Assembly (NCBI GenBank): GCA_963846885.1 | Contig: CAWJXS010000020.1 | Span: 124,001 to 188,000 of the forward strand | Source: RPQJ01 sp963846885 | GTDB lineage: Bacteria > Pseudomonadota > Gammaproteobacteria > Steroidobacterales > Steroidobacteraceae | Length of the DNA stretch: 64,000 nucleotides | Direction of reading: 5' to 3' | Shown here: positions 47,624 to 56,220 of the stretch, piece after piece | Layout: each line of letters opens with the position of its first letter | Numbering within the stretch: position 1 is the first letter of the stretch | The notes under the pieces: model-generated | Database searches by the model: none | What the model was told of the DNA's origin: nothing | Seen by the model: only the letters and a program-made list of their open reading frames with translations | Translations under genes and position numbers: made by a program

Positions 47624-48211
47624 TCAGCCTTCGTCGTCGCCCGACGGGCTTGCGGCCATGCCACCCCGCGACCGGCCACGAGCACTCTCTTCTTCATCCT
47701 CCTCGGTTTCGTCGGCGCCAGACTCACGCGCCGACATCGACGCCTGCAGTTCTGCCTCGAGCTCGATCTTGCGCGCCAGCAACTCCTCGCCGAGCGCCTC
47801 GAGGTCGAGGTCCGAACGTTTCACGCGCGGGAACATCCGGCGCTGCTCTTCGTTGACGTGGTGATTCACATACTCGTTCATGACCTTGATCATGGCCGAG
47901 AGCTGCGCTTCGTCCACCTCGCCTTCCTGGATGCGTTCGATCAAGTCCTTGACCGTTTGGTGCTCGATCCCGGCCTCGAGCATCATGTCCTCGGCCTCGA
48001 TCGACTCGCGCACCTGTGGATAGAAGATCTCTTCCTCGATGGTTGCGTGGACAGTCAGGGCGTGGCAGATGTCAGTGGCTAGTTCGAACTTCCGGTCTTC
48101 GTCGGCCTTCTCGAATTCTTCGAACATCAGCCGGACGGTCTCGTGATCCTGCTTCAGCAGCGTGATCGCGTCCGTGCCGCTCTTGACTTGTTTCTTGCTT
48201 GGCATAGTCAT
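47624..48211 (-). CDS. hemerythrin domain protein
   Basis: A 195-residue four-helix diiron protein. Ligand-bearing motifs are KQDHETVRLMFEEFEK, HATIEEEIFYPQV, EHQTVKDLIERI and YVNHHVNEEQRRMFPRV. The last 40 residues are an acidic then Arg/Gly-rich tail (ETEEDEEESARGRSRGG). Roles of such proteins include oxygen or NO sensing and iron protection. It lies 59 bases downstream of the sigma-54 activator gene on the same strand. Confidence 0.92.
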   Translation of the reverse strand: MTMPSKKQVKSGTDAITLLKQDHETVRLMFEEFEKADEDRKFELATDICHALTVHATIEEEIFYPQVRESIEAEDMMLEAGIEHQTVKDLIERIQEGEVDEAQLSAMIKVMNEYVNHHVNEEQRRMFPRVKRSDLDLEALGEELLARKIELEAELQASMSARESGADETEEDEEESARGRSRGGMAASPSGDDEG

Positions 48212-48270
48212 GACCCTCCTGGTCCGTCTTCGCCCTGCCGCGCCGCCCTGGCCCGGTCAAGCGGCTGCCT

Positions 48271-49392
48271 TCAACTCACCGCCGCGACGTGGCCCAGTTG
48301 CCGGCGGTAGAGGTGCAGCTTGTTGTACAGCGTCTTCACGCTGCACCCGAGCGCGCCCGCCGCGCGCCGCTTGTCGCCACCGAAACGCTCCAGCGTCGCA
48401 ACGATGAAGGCGCGTTCGATTTCGAACAGCGACGAGCCGATCGGCAGCGTGATCGACGTACCGTCGTTGGGCGCCAGACACGCGTGATGTCCATTGGCGC
48501 GCGCAGGTGCTGCGCCAAAGTCGTGATCCACGTCGAGCACCTCGTCGCAAAGCACGAACGCACGCTCGACTGCGTTGCGCAGCTGACGCACGTTGCCGGG
48601 CCAGTCGTACTGCGCCAGTCGCTCGCGCATGGCGACCGAAAATCGCTTGTCGGATAGGTGACGCCGGTTGAGCTCATCGAGAAAGAAGTCGGCGAGCTCG
48701 CGAATGTCGCCTGCGCGTTCGCGCAGCGGCGGCAGGCGGATCAGCACCACGGCCAGGCGATAGTAGATGTCCTCGCGGAGGTGGCCTGCCTCGACTGCCT
48801 CGACGGGCGAGCGATTGGTCGCAGCCAGCACGCGCACGTCGATCGGCAGCTCGACCTCGCCTCCCACCCGGCGTACCCGCTTCGTCTCGAGCACTCGCAG
48901 CAGCCGGGCCTGCATATCGAGCGGCATCTCGGTGAGCTCATCCAGCAAGAGCGTGCCGCCATTCGCGCGCTCGAAGACGCCCGCGTGCGTGCGCGATGCG
49001 CCCGTGAAGCTGCCTTTTTCGTAACCGAACAACTCGGCTTCGATCAGCGTGGCGGGAATGGCGCCGCAGTTGATCGCGACGAACGGCCCTTCGGCGCGTG
49101 GGCTGCCGGCGTGCAATGACTCCGCCACCAGTTCCTTGCCACACCCGCTCTCGCCGCAGATGAGGACCGCCGAATCCATCGGCGCAACGCGCACGATCAT
49201 GCGGCGCACGGCATCTATCGCTGTGCTCCCACCGATCAGGCGTCGTGCGATGGCGGGCTGCTCTACTGCATTCACGTTCGGTGTTCCTTGGTCGTCGACG
49301 ACATCAACGGTGCGGCCGGCCACGACGCCGGACGGGGTCGCGACGGGTAAGCGGGGCAATTCTTGCTGCAAGCGGTTGAAAGCGGTTTCCAT
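48271..49392 (-). CDS. sigma-54-dependent transcriptional activator
   Basis: A 373-residue enhancer-binding protein from ATG 49392 (METAFNRLQQELPRL). The first about 75 residues contain no recognisable sensor domain. The AAA+ core follows: Walker A ICGESGCGKELVAESLH, loop 1 GYEKGSFTGASRTH, Walker B GGTLLLDELTEMPLD, NVRQLRNAVERA, then a Fis-type HTH (GGDKRRAAGALGCSVKTLYN). The loop-1 motif reads GSFTGA rather than the usual GAFTGA. A sigma-54 promoter (54289-54304) lies 5 kb away and is a candidate target. Confidence 0.9.
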   Translation of the reverse strand: METAFNRLQQELPRLPVATPSGVVAGRTVDVVDDQGTPNVNAVEQPAIARRLIGGSTAIDAVRRMIVRVAPMDSAVLICGESGCGKELVAESLHAGSPRAEGPFVAINCGAIPATLIEAELFGYEKGSFTGASRTHAGVFERANGGTLLLDELTEMPLDMQARLLRVLETKRVRRVGGEVELPIDVRVLAATNRSPVEAVEAGHLREDIYYRLAVVLIRLPPLRERAGDIRELADFFLDELNRRHLSDKRFSVAMRERLAQYDWPGNVRQLRNAVERAFVLCDEVLDVDHDFGAAPARANGHHACLAPNDGTSITLPIGSSLFEIERAFIVATLERFGGDKRRAAGALGCSVKTLYNKLHLYRRQLGHVAAVS

Positions 49393-49556
49393 GTCGACTG
49401 GGATCCGTGGGCGTGCGGTGATTGCGGCTGCAACTGCCGCGAACGTCGAGCATGGTTGACACACGCCGGGGTGTCGTTCGGCAGAGTCCCAGCGCTGTGT
49501 GGGATGCTGCCGACTTCGGCACCGACTTTGGCGTCGAGTCGCGCTAGACTGCGGAC

Positions 49557-49952
49557 ATGCGCAGGGACGAACAGCCGATCGAGGTCCTCATCGCGGAAGA
49601 CAATCGCGATCTCTGCGCCGCATTGTGCGAGCTGATCCTGGCCCAATCCGACATGAACGTCGCCGGCACCGTCGCGCGCGTGCCCGAGCTGCTCGACATT
49701 GTCCCCAGCACCACGGCGCAGGTGCTCATCCTCGACCTCGACCTGGCGGGCCAATCGAGCATTCCTGCGTTGCAGGCGTTCCGCACGGCGCATCCGCGCC
49801 GGGCGATCATCGTCTATAGCGGGTATGACCCCGGATCGCTGGGTCCGGTGTTCGACAGCGAGTGCGAGTACGTGACGAAGACGGGCGACGCGCAAGAGTT
49901 GCTCGACGCAATCAGGCGCGGAGCCAGAAAGGCAGCGGGCGCCGGAACCTGA
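49557..49952 (+). CDS. stand-alone response-regulator receiver protein
   Basis: A 131-residue single REC domain: acidic pair IAEDNRD, phosphoacceptor Asp60 in QVLILDLDLAG, a Ser in IIVYSGYD and the conserved Lys in EYVTKTGD. No output domain, so it probably works by protein-protein contact or phosphorelay. Divergent from the sigma-54 activator, 164 bases apart. Confidence 0.85.
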   Translation: MRRDEQPIEVLIAEDNRDLCAALCELILAQSDMNVAGTVARVPELLDIVPSTTAQVLILDLDLAGQSSIPALQAFRTAHPRRAIIVYSGYDPGSLGPVFDSECEYVTKTGDAQELLDAIRRGARKAAGAGT

Positions 49953-49968
49953 CGATCCCGGCGCCCGC
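49935..49968. terminator. GC-rich stem-loop between convergent genes
   Basis: GCGGGCGCCGG and CCGGCGCCCGC form a perfect 11-bp stem around a 12-base loop, overlapping the receiver gene stop and facing the YeaQ-like gene. No T run follows, so its terminator function is only probable. Confidence 0.45.
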
Positions 49969-50001
49969 GGTTCCACCGCGAGTCGAAGCTCTGCGGTGGG
50001 T

Positions 50002-50274
50002 TTACCCGCGCGCAGTTGCGCGGCGGATCAGGTTGACGATCACCAGCAGGATGATCGCGCCTGCCAGCGACACGCCGAGTGACGCCAGGTTGAAGGCCCC
50101 CTCGTTGATCGTGCCCACGCCGATCATGGGCGAGATGAGCCAGCCGCCCACCAGGGCACCCACGATGCCGACGATGACGTTCAGCAGTACGCCCTGCTGC
50201 GCATCGGTGCCGACGATCATTGAGGCGATCCACCCGATGACGCCGCCGACGACCAGCCAGATCAGGATATTCAT
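50002..50274 (-). CDS. GlsB/YeaQ/YmgE family stress membrane protein
   Basis: A 90-residue membrane protein with three hydrophobic helices and the family pattern MNILIWLVVGGVIGWIASMI, GIVGALVGGWLIS and VIVNLIRRATARG. It belongs to the transglycosylase-associated/GlsB family, linked to stress responses; exact role unknown. A typical AGGAGG lies before the ATG. Confidence 0.92.
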   Translation of the reverse strand: MNILIWLVVGGVIGWIASMIVGTDAQQGVLLNVIVGIVGALVGGWLISPMIGVGTINEGAFNLASLGVSLAGAIILLVIVNLIRRATARG

Positions 50275-50531
50275 TCATTCCTCCTTAGAGAAGCGCGAGC
50301 GCGTAAACCAGGTTGAAGCCTCGCCTGCTGCCAGCGGCGTCGATGTCGGACGCACGCCGAATCAGCCGTCAGCGATCCCGAACAGGATCCGCGCGCGGTA
50401 CTGCGGCTGCGGAACCGTAGGACAGGTCCCGCCACCGTTGTATCGCTTGTCTGGAGGTGCAGAGTCACAGCCGCGGTCATGGTGTCGCCTGGCGCAGTGC
50501 GGCGCCCAGATTCACAATGGAGTGCAGAAAA

Positions 50532-50987
50532 ATGGCTATGCAGAGATTGATGATCGCTGCCGCGGTGCTGGGCATGACGCTCGGCGCTGCCGGCTGCAAC
50601 CGACAGGAGCCCGTGGGCGAGGTGCGCGAGGACGTCGCCGAAGCGCAGCAGGAAGCAAACGAAAACGTTGCCGAGCAGCAGGCGGATTCGGTAGCTGCCA
50701 CCGGAGGCACGGTGGAGGACCGCGCCGAAGCTGACTACGACGTCGCAATCGCGAAGGCCGACGGTGACCGCAAGGTGGCCAAGGAAGCGTGCGAGGCATT
50801 GAGCGGCGACGCGCAGGAAAACTGCAAGCAGCAGGCAGAGCAGCAGTACGATTCGGCCAAGGTGCAGGCACAGTCCCAGCTCGACACCGTGCGGGGCACC
50901 GGCAATGGCACGATGGGTACCGCCACGACGGGCGCGACCGGCGGCTCGACCGATACCAACGATGTGACCCCGAACAGCGGCGGCTAG
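50532..50987 (+). CDS. lipoprotein with Ala/Gln-rich helical body
   Basis: A 151-residue lipoprotein: signal peptide with lipobox LGAAGC (Cys about 22), then a charged helical body (EDVAEAQQEANENVAEQQAD; VAKEACEALSGDAQENCKQQ) and a Gly/Thr-rich tail. ATG 50532 is used, with GGAG upstream. The two later cysteines may form a disulfide. Unknown function. Confidence 0.75.
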   Translation: MAMQRLMIAAAVLGMTLGAAGCNRQEPVGEVREDVAEAQQEANENVAEQQADSVAATGGTVEDRAEADYDVAIAKADGDRKVAKEACEALSGDAQENCKQQAEQQYDSAKVQAQSQLDTVRGTGNGTMGTATTGATGGSTDTNDVTPNSGG

Positions 50988-51027
50988 TACCTCACCGCGT
51001 TGGCGCGACCCGCGCCGGCCCAGCCGA

Positions 51028-51711
51028 TCAGCTGGCTGTCGTCTGGGTCGCAGCCATGTTTTCGCGCGGAAGCGTCAGTTCTACCGCGAGCACCGCGCCA
51101 CGAAGCGCTTCCGTCCAGGCGCCACCGAGAGACTCCAGCCAGGCCCGCAAGGCCAGCAGGTCGTTGCGCCCAGAGGGTGCCAGCGGCTCGGTGCAATCAA
51201 GATCGACGGCCAGCAGCAGCCCGCCGTTCGAGCCACGCAGGCGCACACCGACTCGCTGCAGGGCGCGCCCTTCGAGCAGACGCTCGACGACCCGGTAAGC
51301 AGCCAACGCCACGGGGGCTGACACACCTCCTTCCGGGAACTCGGGCAAGTCCATTGCGAACTCGGCGCCTGCCGTGCGACAGGTTTCTTCGACCAGATGG
51401 CGCAGCGCCGCCGTCAGGCCGAAATGGTCCAGCAGCGCTGGGTGCAGACGCTGCATCTCCGATCGCGCGTTCTGAATCACCGCCTCGAGGATCTGATCAA
51501 CGCGCAGGACCTGCTCGTCCCAGTCGGCGTCACCTCGATTCACCATTCGTGACAAGTCCATCCGCGCCGCGGCAAGCATGCCCGCCACGTCGCCATGCAG
51601 GCGCCGCGCGATGCGGGCTCGCTCGAGCTCGAGCTGCGCCTGGACGTGCGCAACCAGTGTGGCCGCCTCTTCTGGGGCCAGCCGCTGAGGCAGTTTCCTG
51701 GAACGAGTCAA
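51028..51711 (-). CDS. histidine kinase-like protein lacking a recognisable ATP-binding N-box
   Basis: A 227-residue cytoplasmic protein. Residues 26-100 form a HisKA_3-type dimerisation helix with His39 in RARIARRLHGDVAG and LHPALLDHFGLTAALRHLV. The C-terminal part (about 110-225) is short and degenerate: where kinases have an Asn-containing N-box there is YRVVERLLEGRALQRVG, and no G-box is seen. It may act as a phosphatase, phosphotransfer or docking partner for the divergent NarL-type regulator 150 bases away. Confidence 0.75.
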   Translation of the reverse strand: MTRSRKLPQRLAPEEAATLVAHVQAQLELERARIARRLHGDVAGMLAAARMDLSRMVNRGDADWDEQVLRVDQILEAVIQNARSEMQRLHPALLDHFGLTAALRHLVEETCRTAGAEFAMDLPEFPEGGVSAPVALAAYRVVERLLEGRALQRVGVRLRGSNGGLLLAVDLDCTEPLAPSGRNDLLALRAWLESLGGAWTEALRGAVLAVELTLPRENMAATQTTAS

Positions 51712-51861
51712 GGTGGGCTCCCCGGACGAACTTGTCTTCTGCCCAGTATGCCCCCCTCCGACAGCCGCAATATGTGTCTGTAGGATAGGTCTGACAGCTG
51801 CGCCGAACCGGCCTGTTGCGGGCGTACACTGGCCGCGAACACCGCATGGCGCGGCGGCAGG

Positions 51862-52512
51862 ATGCTTAAAGTCATGAGGAAAACATCAGTAGTTGTTGTG
51901 GACGACCATCAAGTCGTCTGCGCCGGACTGCGGACGATGATCAACGCCCAGCCCGACCTGGGTGTCGTCGCTGAGGCGACGTCAGGGAAGGAAGCGCTGG
52001 AAAAGCTCAAAGAGACGTCAGCGGACGTGATGCTGCTTGACCTCTATCTGCCCGACATGTCGGGGCTCGACGTTTTGCGCTATGCGCGGTCTCATTACCC
52101 GCAGACCAAGGTCCTGGTGCTCAGCAGTTACCCTGAAGCCCAGTTCGGCTTGAATGTGCTGCGCGGCGGCGCCAGCGGCTTTATCGGCAAGGGCTCCGAG
52201 GCGCCCGAGCTGATGCGCGCGCTGCGCACGGTTGCCCGGGGTGGTCGTTATGTCGGGCCGGAGCTCGCCGAACAACTGGTCGCCGGGGTCTGCGGCGACT
52301 CGAATGCGCCACTGCACGGCAAGCTTTCCGAGCGCGAGTTCCAGATCTTCTGCAAGCTTGCGCAGGGCGAATCGGTTTCGCAGATCGCGGCGCGGCTCTT
52401 CTTGAGCGTGAAGACCGTGAGCACATACCGGCGGCGCATCCTCGACAAGATGACGATGAAGAGCAACGCCGAGATCACCAGCTACGCCATCCGCAACGAC
52501 CTGATCCGCTGA
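51862..52512 (+). CDS. NarL/FixJ-type response regulator
   Basis: A 216-residue regulator. The receiver domain has VVVDDHQVV, Asp60 in VMLLDLYLPDM, VLVLSSY and FIGKGS; the C-terminal LuxR-type HTH has LSEREFQIFCKLAQGESVSQ and SVKTVSTYRRRILDKM. Divergent from, and probably partnered with, the degenerate kinase. Start ATG 51862 or the ATG at 51874. Confidence 0.93.
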   Translation: MLKVMRKTSVVVVDDHQVVCAGLRTMINAQPDLGVVAEATSGKEALEKLKETSADVMLLDLYLPDMSGLDVLRYARSHYPQTKVLVLSSYPEAQFGLNVLRGGASGFIGKGSEAPELMRALRTVARGGRYVGPELAEQLVAGVCGDSNAPLHGKLSEREFQIFCKLAQGESVSQIAARLFLSVKTVSTYRRRILDKMTMKSNAEITSYAIRNDLIR

Positions 52513-52600
52513 CGCGGATCAACGTCGCAGCCCGCGCTGGTGACCGGTGGCGGTGCCAGCAGCGGTCGCGGGTCGCTGCTGGAGCCCGCCCTTGCTGCCG

Positions 52601-53221
52601 TCAACCGCAGCGCTGCTCGACCTTGCTCCAGTCCACGCTGCTCCAGAGCAGCTGGAAATAGTTGCCGCGCTGGGCCGGCGCGAAATCGAGCAGGTAGGCG
52701 TGCTCCCACAAGTCGAGTGCCAGTACCACGCGCAGGTTCGCGGGCACGCTGAGATGGTGCAGGTCGATCCACGCGTTGTAGAGCACGTTGCGCACCGGGT
52801 CATGCAGCACCACGATCCAGCCGATGCCACGCAACTTCGAGAGAGCTGCGGCATGCTGCAGCCATTGCTCCGGGCTGCCAAACGATCTGGAAGCCGCGTC
52901 GGCCAGCCGCCCATGCTTGTCCGGACCGCTGCCGCCAGGGGCGCCCAGCGCTTCGAAGAACAGCTCGTGCAGCACCACACCGTTGTGCTCGAACGCAAAA
53001 CGGCGGGCATGGGCCGCGAGGTCGAGCGGCGTGGCAGGTTCACCGGGGGCCGGGAACGCGGCCCGCTGCTCCGCCAGCAACAGGTTGAGCGACTTGACGT
53101 AACCCCGATACAGCTCCAGGTGGATATCGACAGCGCGAGCCGACAGCCCGGTCACCGCTGTGAGATCGAACTCGCGCGCCTCGTAGGGCCCACTCGCCTG
53201 CCCCGGCAAGGCCGCGCTCAT
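52601..53221 (-). CDS. divergent iron/manganese superoxide dismutase
   Basis: A 206-residue member of the Fe/Mn SOD family. Probable metal ligands are His in VDIHLELYRGYV, His in NGVVLHELFFEAL, and Asp and His in LDLWEHAYLLDF. The second motif has Phe where typical enzymes have Trp. Start ATG 53221 (MSAALPGQASGPYEAREFDL) is preferred; the frame stays open to 53365. It converges on the regulator at 51862 with 88 bases between. Confidence 0.85.
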   Translation of the reverse strand: MSAALPGQASGPYEAREFDLTAVTGLSARAVDIHLELYRGYVKSLNLLLAEQRAAFPAPGEPATPLDLAAHARRFAFEHNGVVLHELFFEALGAPGGSGPDKHGRLADAASRSFGSPEQWLQHAAALSKLRGIGWIVVLHDPVRNVLYNAWIDLHHLSVPANLRVVLALDLWEHAYLLDFAPAQRGNYFQLLWSSVDWSKVEQRCG

Positions 53222-53636
53222 GACGGCACCTGCAACGCGATGCGATTCAATTGGAAGCGCGCCGTGCGCGCCCCACTGTCGTTCGATGCATGAGTCATGA
53301 CTGATCCTTCTACCTGTCGTGAGTTCGTCCGCGGATAGGAAGCAGGATGCGCCTGCTGGATGCACGCTGCGTCCGGGCTGGTGACAGGAATGGTGTAGGA
53401 CGAGTGCCCGTTTTATGGACAGCGTTTGGCAGAGCGATTACACGGTCCGCGTGGAGGGAATCTACGCGGCACGCTGCGAGTCGGTCCCGGCCCAGGCGGC
53501 GGGACGGAAGTCCGGGCGCTCGTGCCTCGCGCCGCTCTTCGATGACCCCAAGCCGGCCAACTCCAGTTGCAACAAGTTCAGCGCACGACGTGCATTCGTG
53601 TATTTCCTTCACATGCGCCAGTCGTCGTATACCGGC
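53222..53636. other. gap upstream of the superoxide dismutase gene
   Basis: A 415-base stretch. ORFs here are short, overlap each other and show no ribosome binding site or known motif. It must contain the promoter of the dismutase gene; none is convincing. Confidence 0.4.
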
Positions 53637-54026
53637 TCAATGCCTCGTGTCCGACAGCGCTTGCAGGACGACCGGAAGGCGATCGTAATCCCGCGACTTG
53701 TCGAGGAAATAGCTTGCGCCCAACGCGAGCGCGCCTTCGCGGTACGCCGCGATGTCAAGGTTGGTAAAAACGATCACCCGGGGCCGCCCAGGCAGCCGGC
53801 GGAGTTCACGCAGGACGCCGAAGCCGCTGCCGCCGTGCAGTTGCAGGTCGAGGATGATCACGTCGATGTCGCCGCCGGCCAGTAGCGCGAGCGCCTCGGC
53901 TTCCGTATCCGCCGTAGCAGCTATGACGACGTACGGCAGGTCGCCCACCATCTCGGCGATCCGCTGCACGAGCAGCGCGGAGTCCTCGACCAGCAGTACG
54001 CGCAGAGGCGACACGTTGACGCGCAT
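53637..54026 (-). CDS. stand-alone response-regulator receiver protein
   Basis: A 129-residue REC domain from ATG 54026 (MRVNVSPLRVLLVEDSALLV): acidic pair VEDS, Asp60 in VIILDLQLHGG, IVFTNLD and FLDKSRDYD with the conserved Lys. No output domain. The second orphan receiver of this island. The frame is open upstream but the added residues are Pro/Ser-rich and unlikely. Confidence 0.85.
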   Translation of the reverse strand: MRVNVSPLRVLLVEDSALLVQRIAEMVGDLPYVVIAATADTEAEALALLAGGDIDVIILDLQLHGGSGFGVLRELRRLPGRPRVIVFTNLDIAAYREGALALGASYFLDKSRDYDRLPVVLQALSDTRH

Positions 54027-54338
54027 GGACTCAGCGGCGGGAGGGACGGGCACGGCAGGTGACTCCGGTGGGGTCAGTGAAGCGATCCGGTGCGCAGGCA
54101 AACATCTGGTTCGCACCTTTCCGTTTCTTTCAGTACTTGCGCTCGGACTGAAGATCTCGGAACGTGTTGGCGCATCTGAACGTGGGGGCAATTCTTGCGC
54201 GAGCGGTTGCGAGGCAAGTCGCACGTGGTCTGGGGTACTGGTCCCATGTCAGAGTCGGCTGACAACGCGTGCGGATGGCGCGCGCGGCTGGCACGCGTGT
54301 TGCAGCGTCCAGCGGACAAACCAAGCAAGGAGAGCCCC
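54027..54338. other. divergent receiver/BON-lipoprotein promoter region
   Basis: A 312-base gap between divergent genes. It contains the sigma-54 promoter at 54289-54304 directed at the BON lipoprotein. Otherwise no ORF with credible features. Confidence 0.6.
54289..54304 (+). promoter_or_regulatory. sigma-54 promoter (-24/-12)
   Basis: TGGCACGCGTGTTGCA matches the sigma-54 consensus TGGCAC-N5-TTGCA at every defined position. Predicted start of transcription is near 54316, followed by AAGGAG (54327) and the ATG at 54339 of the BON lipoprotein. Confidence 0.85.
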
Positions 54339-54890
54339 ATGAGACATGTATCCCTCGCGGCCCGGACGGGTCTTTTGATCGTCGCACTCGCCCTCGGTGC
54401 GTGCACGGCGACGCGCTCGCAGCAGTCGGCGGGCGAAGTCGTGGATGACAGCGTGCTGACCGCCAAGGTCAAGACGGCGCTGATCGAGGATCCCGTCGCG
54501 AAGGCACGCGACGTCAACGTCGAGACGTATCGCGGCGTCGTGCAGCTCGGCGGCTTCGTCGACACGGCAGAGCAGAAAGCGCGCGCCGGCGAAGTGGCGC
54601 GAGGCGTCGGCGGCGTAAAGGAAGTGCGCAATGACCTGCGCATCAGCGACCCGCAGGCAACGGTCGGGCAAGTGGTCGACGACAGTGCGCTGACCGCAGC
54701 CGTCAAGGGCCAGCTCATCGCGGACCAGACGATGCAGTCGTACAAGGTCAATGTCGAAACGCAGAACGGCGTCGTGCAATTGACCGGCTTCGTCGACTCG
54801 GACAAGGCGCGGAGCCGGGCGGTCGAAATTGCCCGCTCGGTGAACGGCGTCAAGAACGTCCGCAACGACCTCGAGATTCGCCAGCTCTGA
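54339..54890 (+). CDS. BON-domain lipoprotein
   Basis: A 183-residue lipoprotein with signal peptide (RTGLLIVALALGAC lipobox) and two BON domains: DDSVLTAKVKTALIEDP with VVQLGGFVDTAEQK, and DDSALTAAVKGQLIADQ with VVQLTGFVDSDKAR. Relatives (OsmY, DolP) sit at the outer membrane and bind phospholipid in envelope stress. AAGGAG 9 bases before the ATG fixes the start. Preceded by a perfect sigma-54 promoter. Confidence 0.92.
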   Translation: MRHVSLAARTGLLIVALALGACTATRSQQSAGEVVDDSVLTAKVKTALIEDPVAKARDVNVETYRGVVQLGGFVDTAEQKARAGEVARGVGGVKEVRNDLRISDPQATVGQVVDDSALTAAVKGQLIADQTMQSYKVNVETQNGVVQLTGFVDSDKARSRAVEIARSVNGVKNVRNDLEIRQL

Positions 54891-54951
54891 TGCTTGGCGC
54901 AGCCTTCCCGGGCCACGTGGCCCGGGGGTGTCTGCGATGGCAACCCTGCCG

Positions 54952-56133
54952 CTACCCGGACCAACCCGGCGGGCGCCGATAACGGCGAGCGTTGCGGGCC
55001 AGCCATTGCGCTGCTCGAGTGCGCACGGTTTCGGCCCGCCGCTCGGCTTCCGCGTCGATCTCGGCACGCGACAGTTCTTCTGCGGCAACCTTGATCGTCA
55101 CCAGCAGTGGCGTCGCGAGGGCAACGCCCGCCACACCCCACAGCCAGCCCCCGAACCAGAGGCCGAGCAGGACCAGTGGCGGGCTGATATCAAGCCTGCG
55201 GCCCACCAGCACCGGCTGCAGGACCTGCCCTTCGAGGGTGGTCAGGATCAGGTACGTGCCGGCGACGCTGACCGTCTTGCCGATGCCATCGAATGAAACG
55301 AGCGCAACGACGGTCAGCAGGGCCAGGGTCGTCGCGGACCCCGCGTAAGGCACGAAATTGAAGGTGAACGCGATGACGCCCCACAGCAATGGATTCGGCA
55401 TGCCGAGCCACGCCATGGCGACGGCGGTCCCCACGCCGAGCAGCAGGTTGCTGAATGCGATGGCGGCGAAGTAACGTGCGAGTTCACCGCGCACTCGCTC
55501 GAACACCTGCCCGGCACGGCCCCAGTGCGAGCCCGGCGTGGCGCCGCTCCCAAGAGTGGCAAGATCCGCCGCCAGCAGGAACATTGCCAGGAACAGCATG
55601 CTGACGATGGCGACGAGCCAATCCTGCGTGCTCTCGACGAAGCCCTTGGCCTCGAGCGCAACCGGCGTGGGCTCGCCCTGCGGCTTCACCGCAGGTTCGG
55701 TCATCCGTTCGGCTTGGGACGACACCGATTGCACCTTGGCGATGAAGCGCGTCACCGGCCGGATCTTGGCCTCCAGGGTTCGCATCGTCGCCGGCGCGGC
55801 CTCGAGCCATTCGCGGGCAGGTCGCCACGTTGCGCTGACGCAGGCCGCCGCCAACGCGACGACGGTGACCACCACCAGCACCGCGGCGATGACTCGCGGC
55901 AGGCCGCGCCGCACCAGCATGTCGACGACCGGTGAAAGCAGCAGGGCGATGAACATGGCGAACAGCACCGGCACCACCATCGACGCCGCGAGCTTGAGGG
56001 CGGCGATCGTCGCAATCGTCGCCAGCAGGACGATGCTGTAGCGCAACGTTCGCGAGCGCGAGCGCGGCGCCGCCACTTGCACAGGGTTCGGCGCGATCTC
56101 CGCAGTGGGGGGTTGGGAAGCTGAGGGCAGCAT
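54952..56133 (-). CDS. AI-2E family transporter (permease)
   Basis: About 393 residues from ATG 56133 (MLPSASQPPTAE; ATG 56169 possible). Eight hydrophobic segments and the AI-2E exporter pattern: LAASMVVPVLFAMFIALLLS, FNFVPYAGSATTLALLTVVA and PPLVLLGLWFGGWLWGVAGV. Cytoplasmic ends are charged. The substrate is unknown; the family name comes from one characterised member. Confidence 0.9.
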   Translation of the reverse strand: MLPSASQPPTAEIAPNPVQVAAPRSRSRTLRYSIVLLATIATIAALKLAASMVVPVLFAMFIALLLSPVVDMLVRRGLPRVIAAVLVVVTVVALAAACVSATWRPAREWLEAAPATMRTLEAKIRPVTRFIAKVQSVSSQAERMTEPAVKPQGEPTPVALEAKGFVESTQDWLVAIVSMLFLAMFLLAADLATLGSGATPGSHWGRAGQVFERVRGELARYFAAIAFSNLLLGVGTAVAMAWLGMPNPLLWGVIAFTFNFVPYAGSATTLALLTVVALVSFDGIGKTVSVAGTYLILTTLEGQVLQPVLVGRRLDISPPLVLLGLWFGGWLWGVAGVALATPLLVTIKVAAEELSRAEIDAEAERRAETVRTRAAQWLARNARRYRRPPGWSG

Positions 56134-56220
56134 CGGCCTCAGTATCCGGCGCGCATGGCTCGATCGCACACCCCTGCGGGAGTAGGCGCAGGCCTACAGC
56201 ATGCCTCCGACGCAGGCGAA

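Noticed and set aside
49525..49545. Possible sigma-54 promoter GGCACCGACTTTGGC before the receiver gene at 49557
   Set aside because: GG-to-GC spacing is one base too long and the -12 element does not match.
53415..53885. 156-codon plus ORF in the gap near the receiver gene
   Set aside because: Its second half is antisense to the receiver domain and there is no ribosome binding site or domain.
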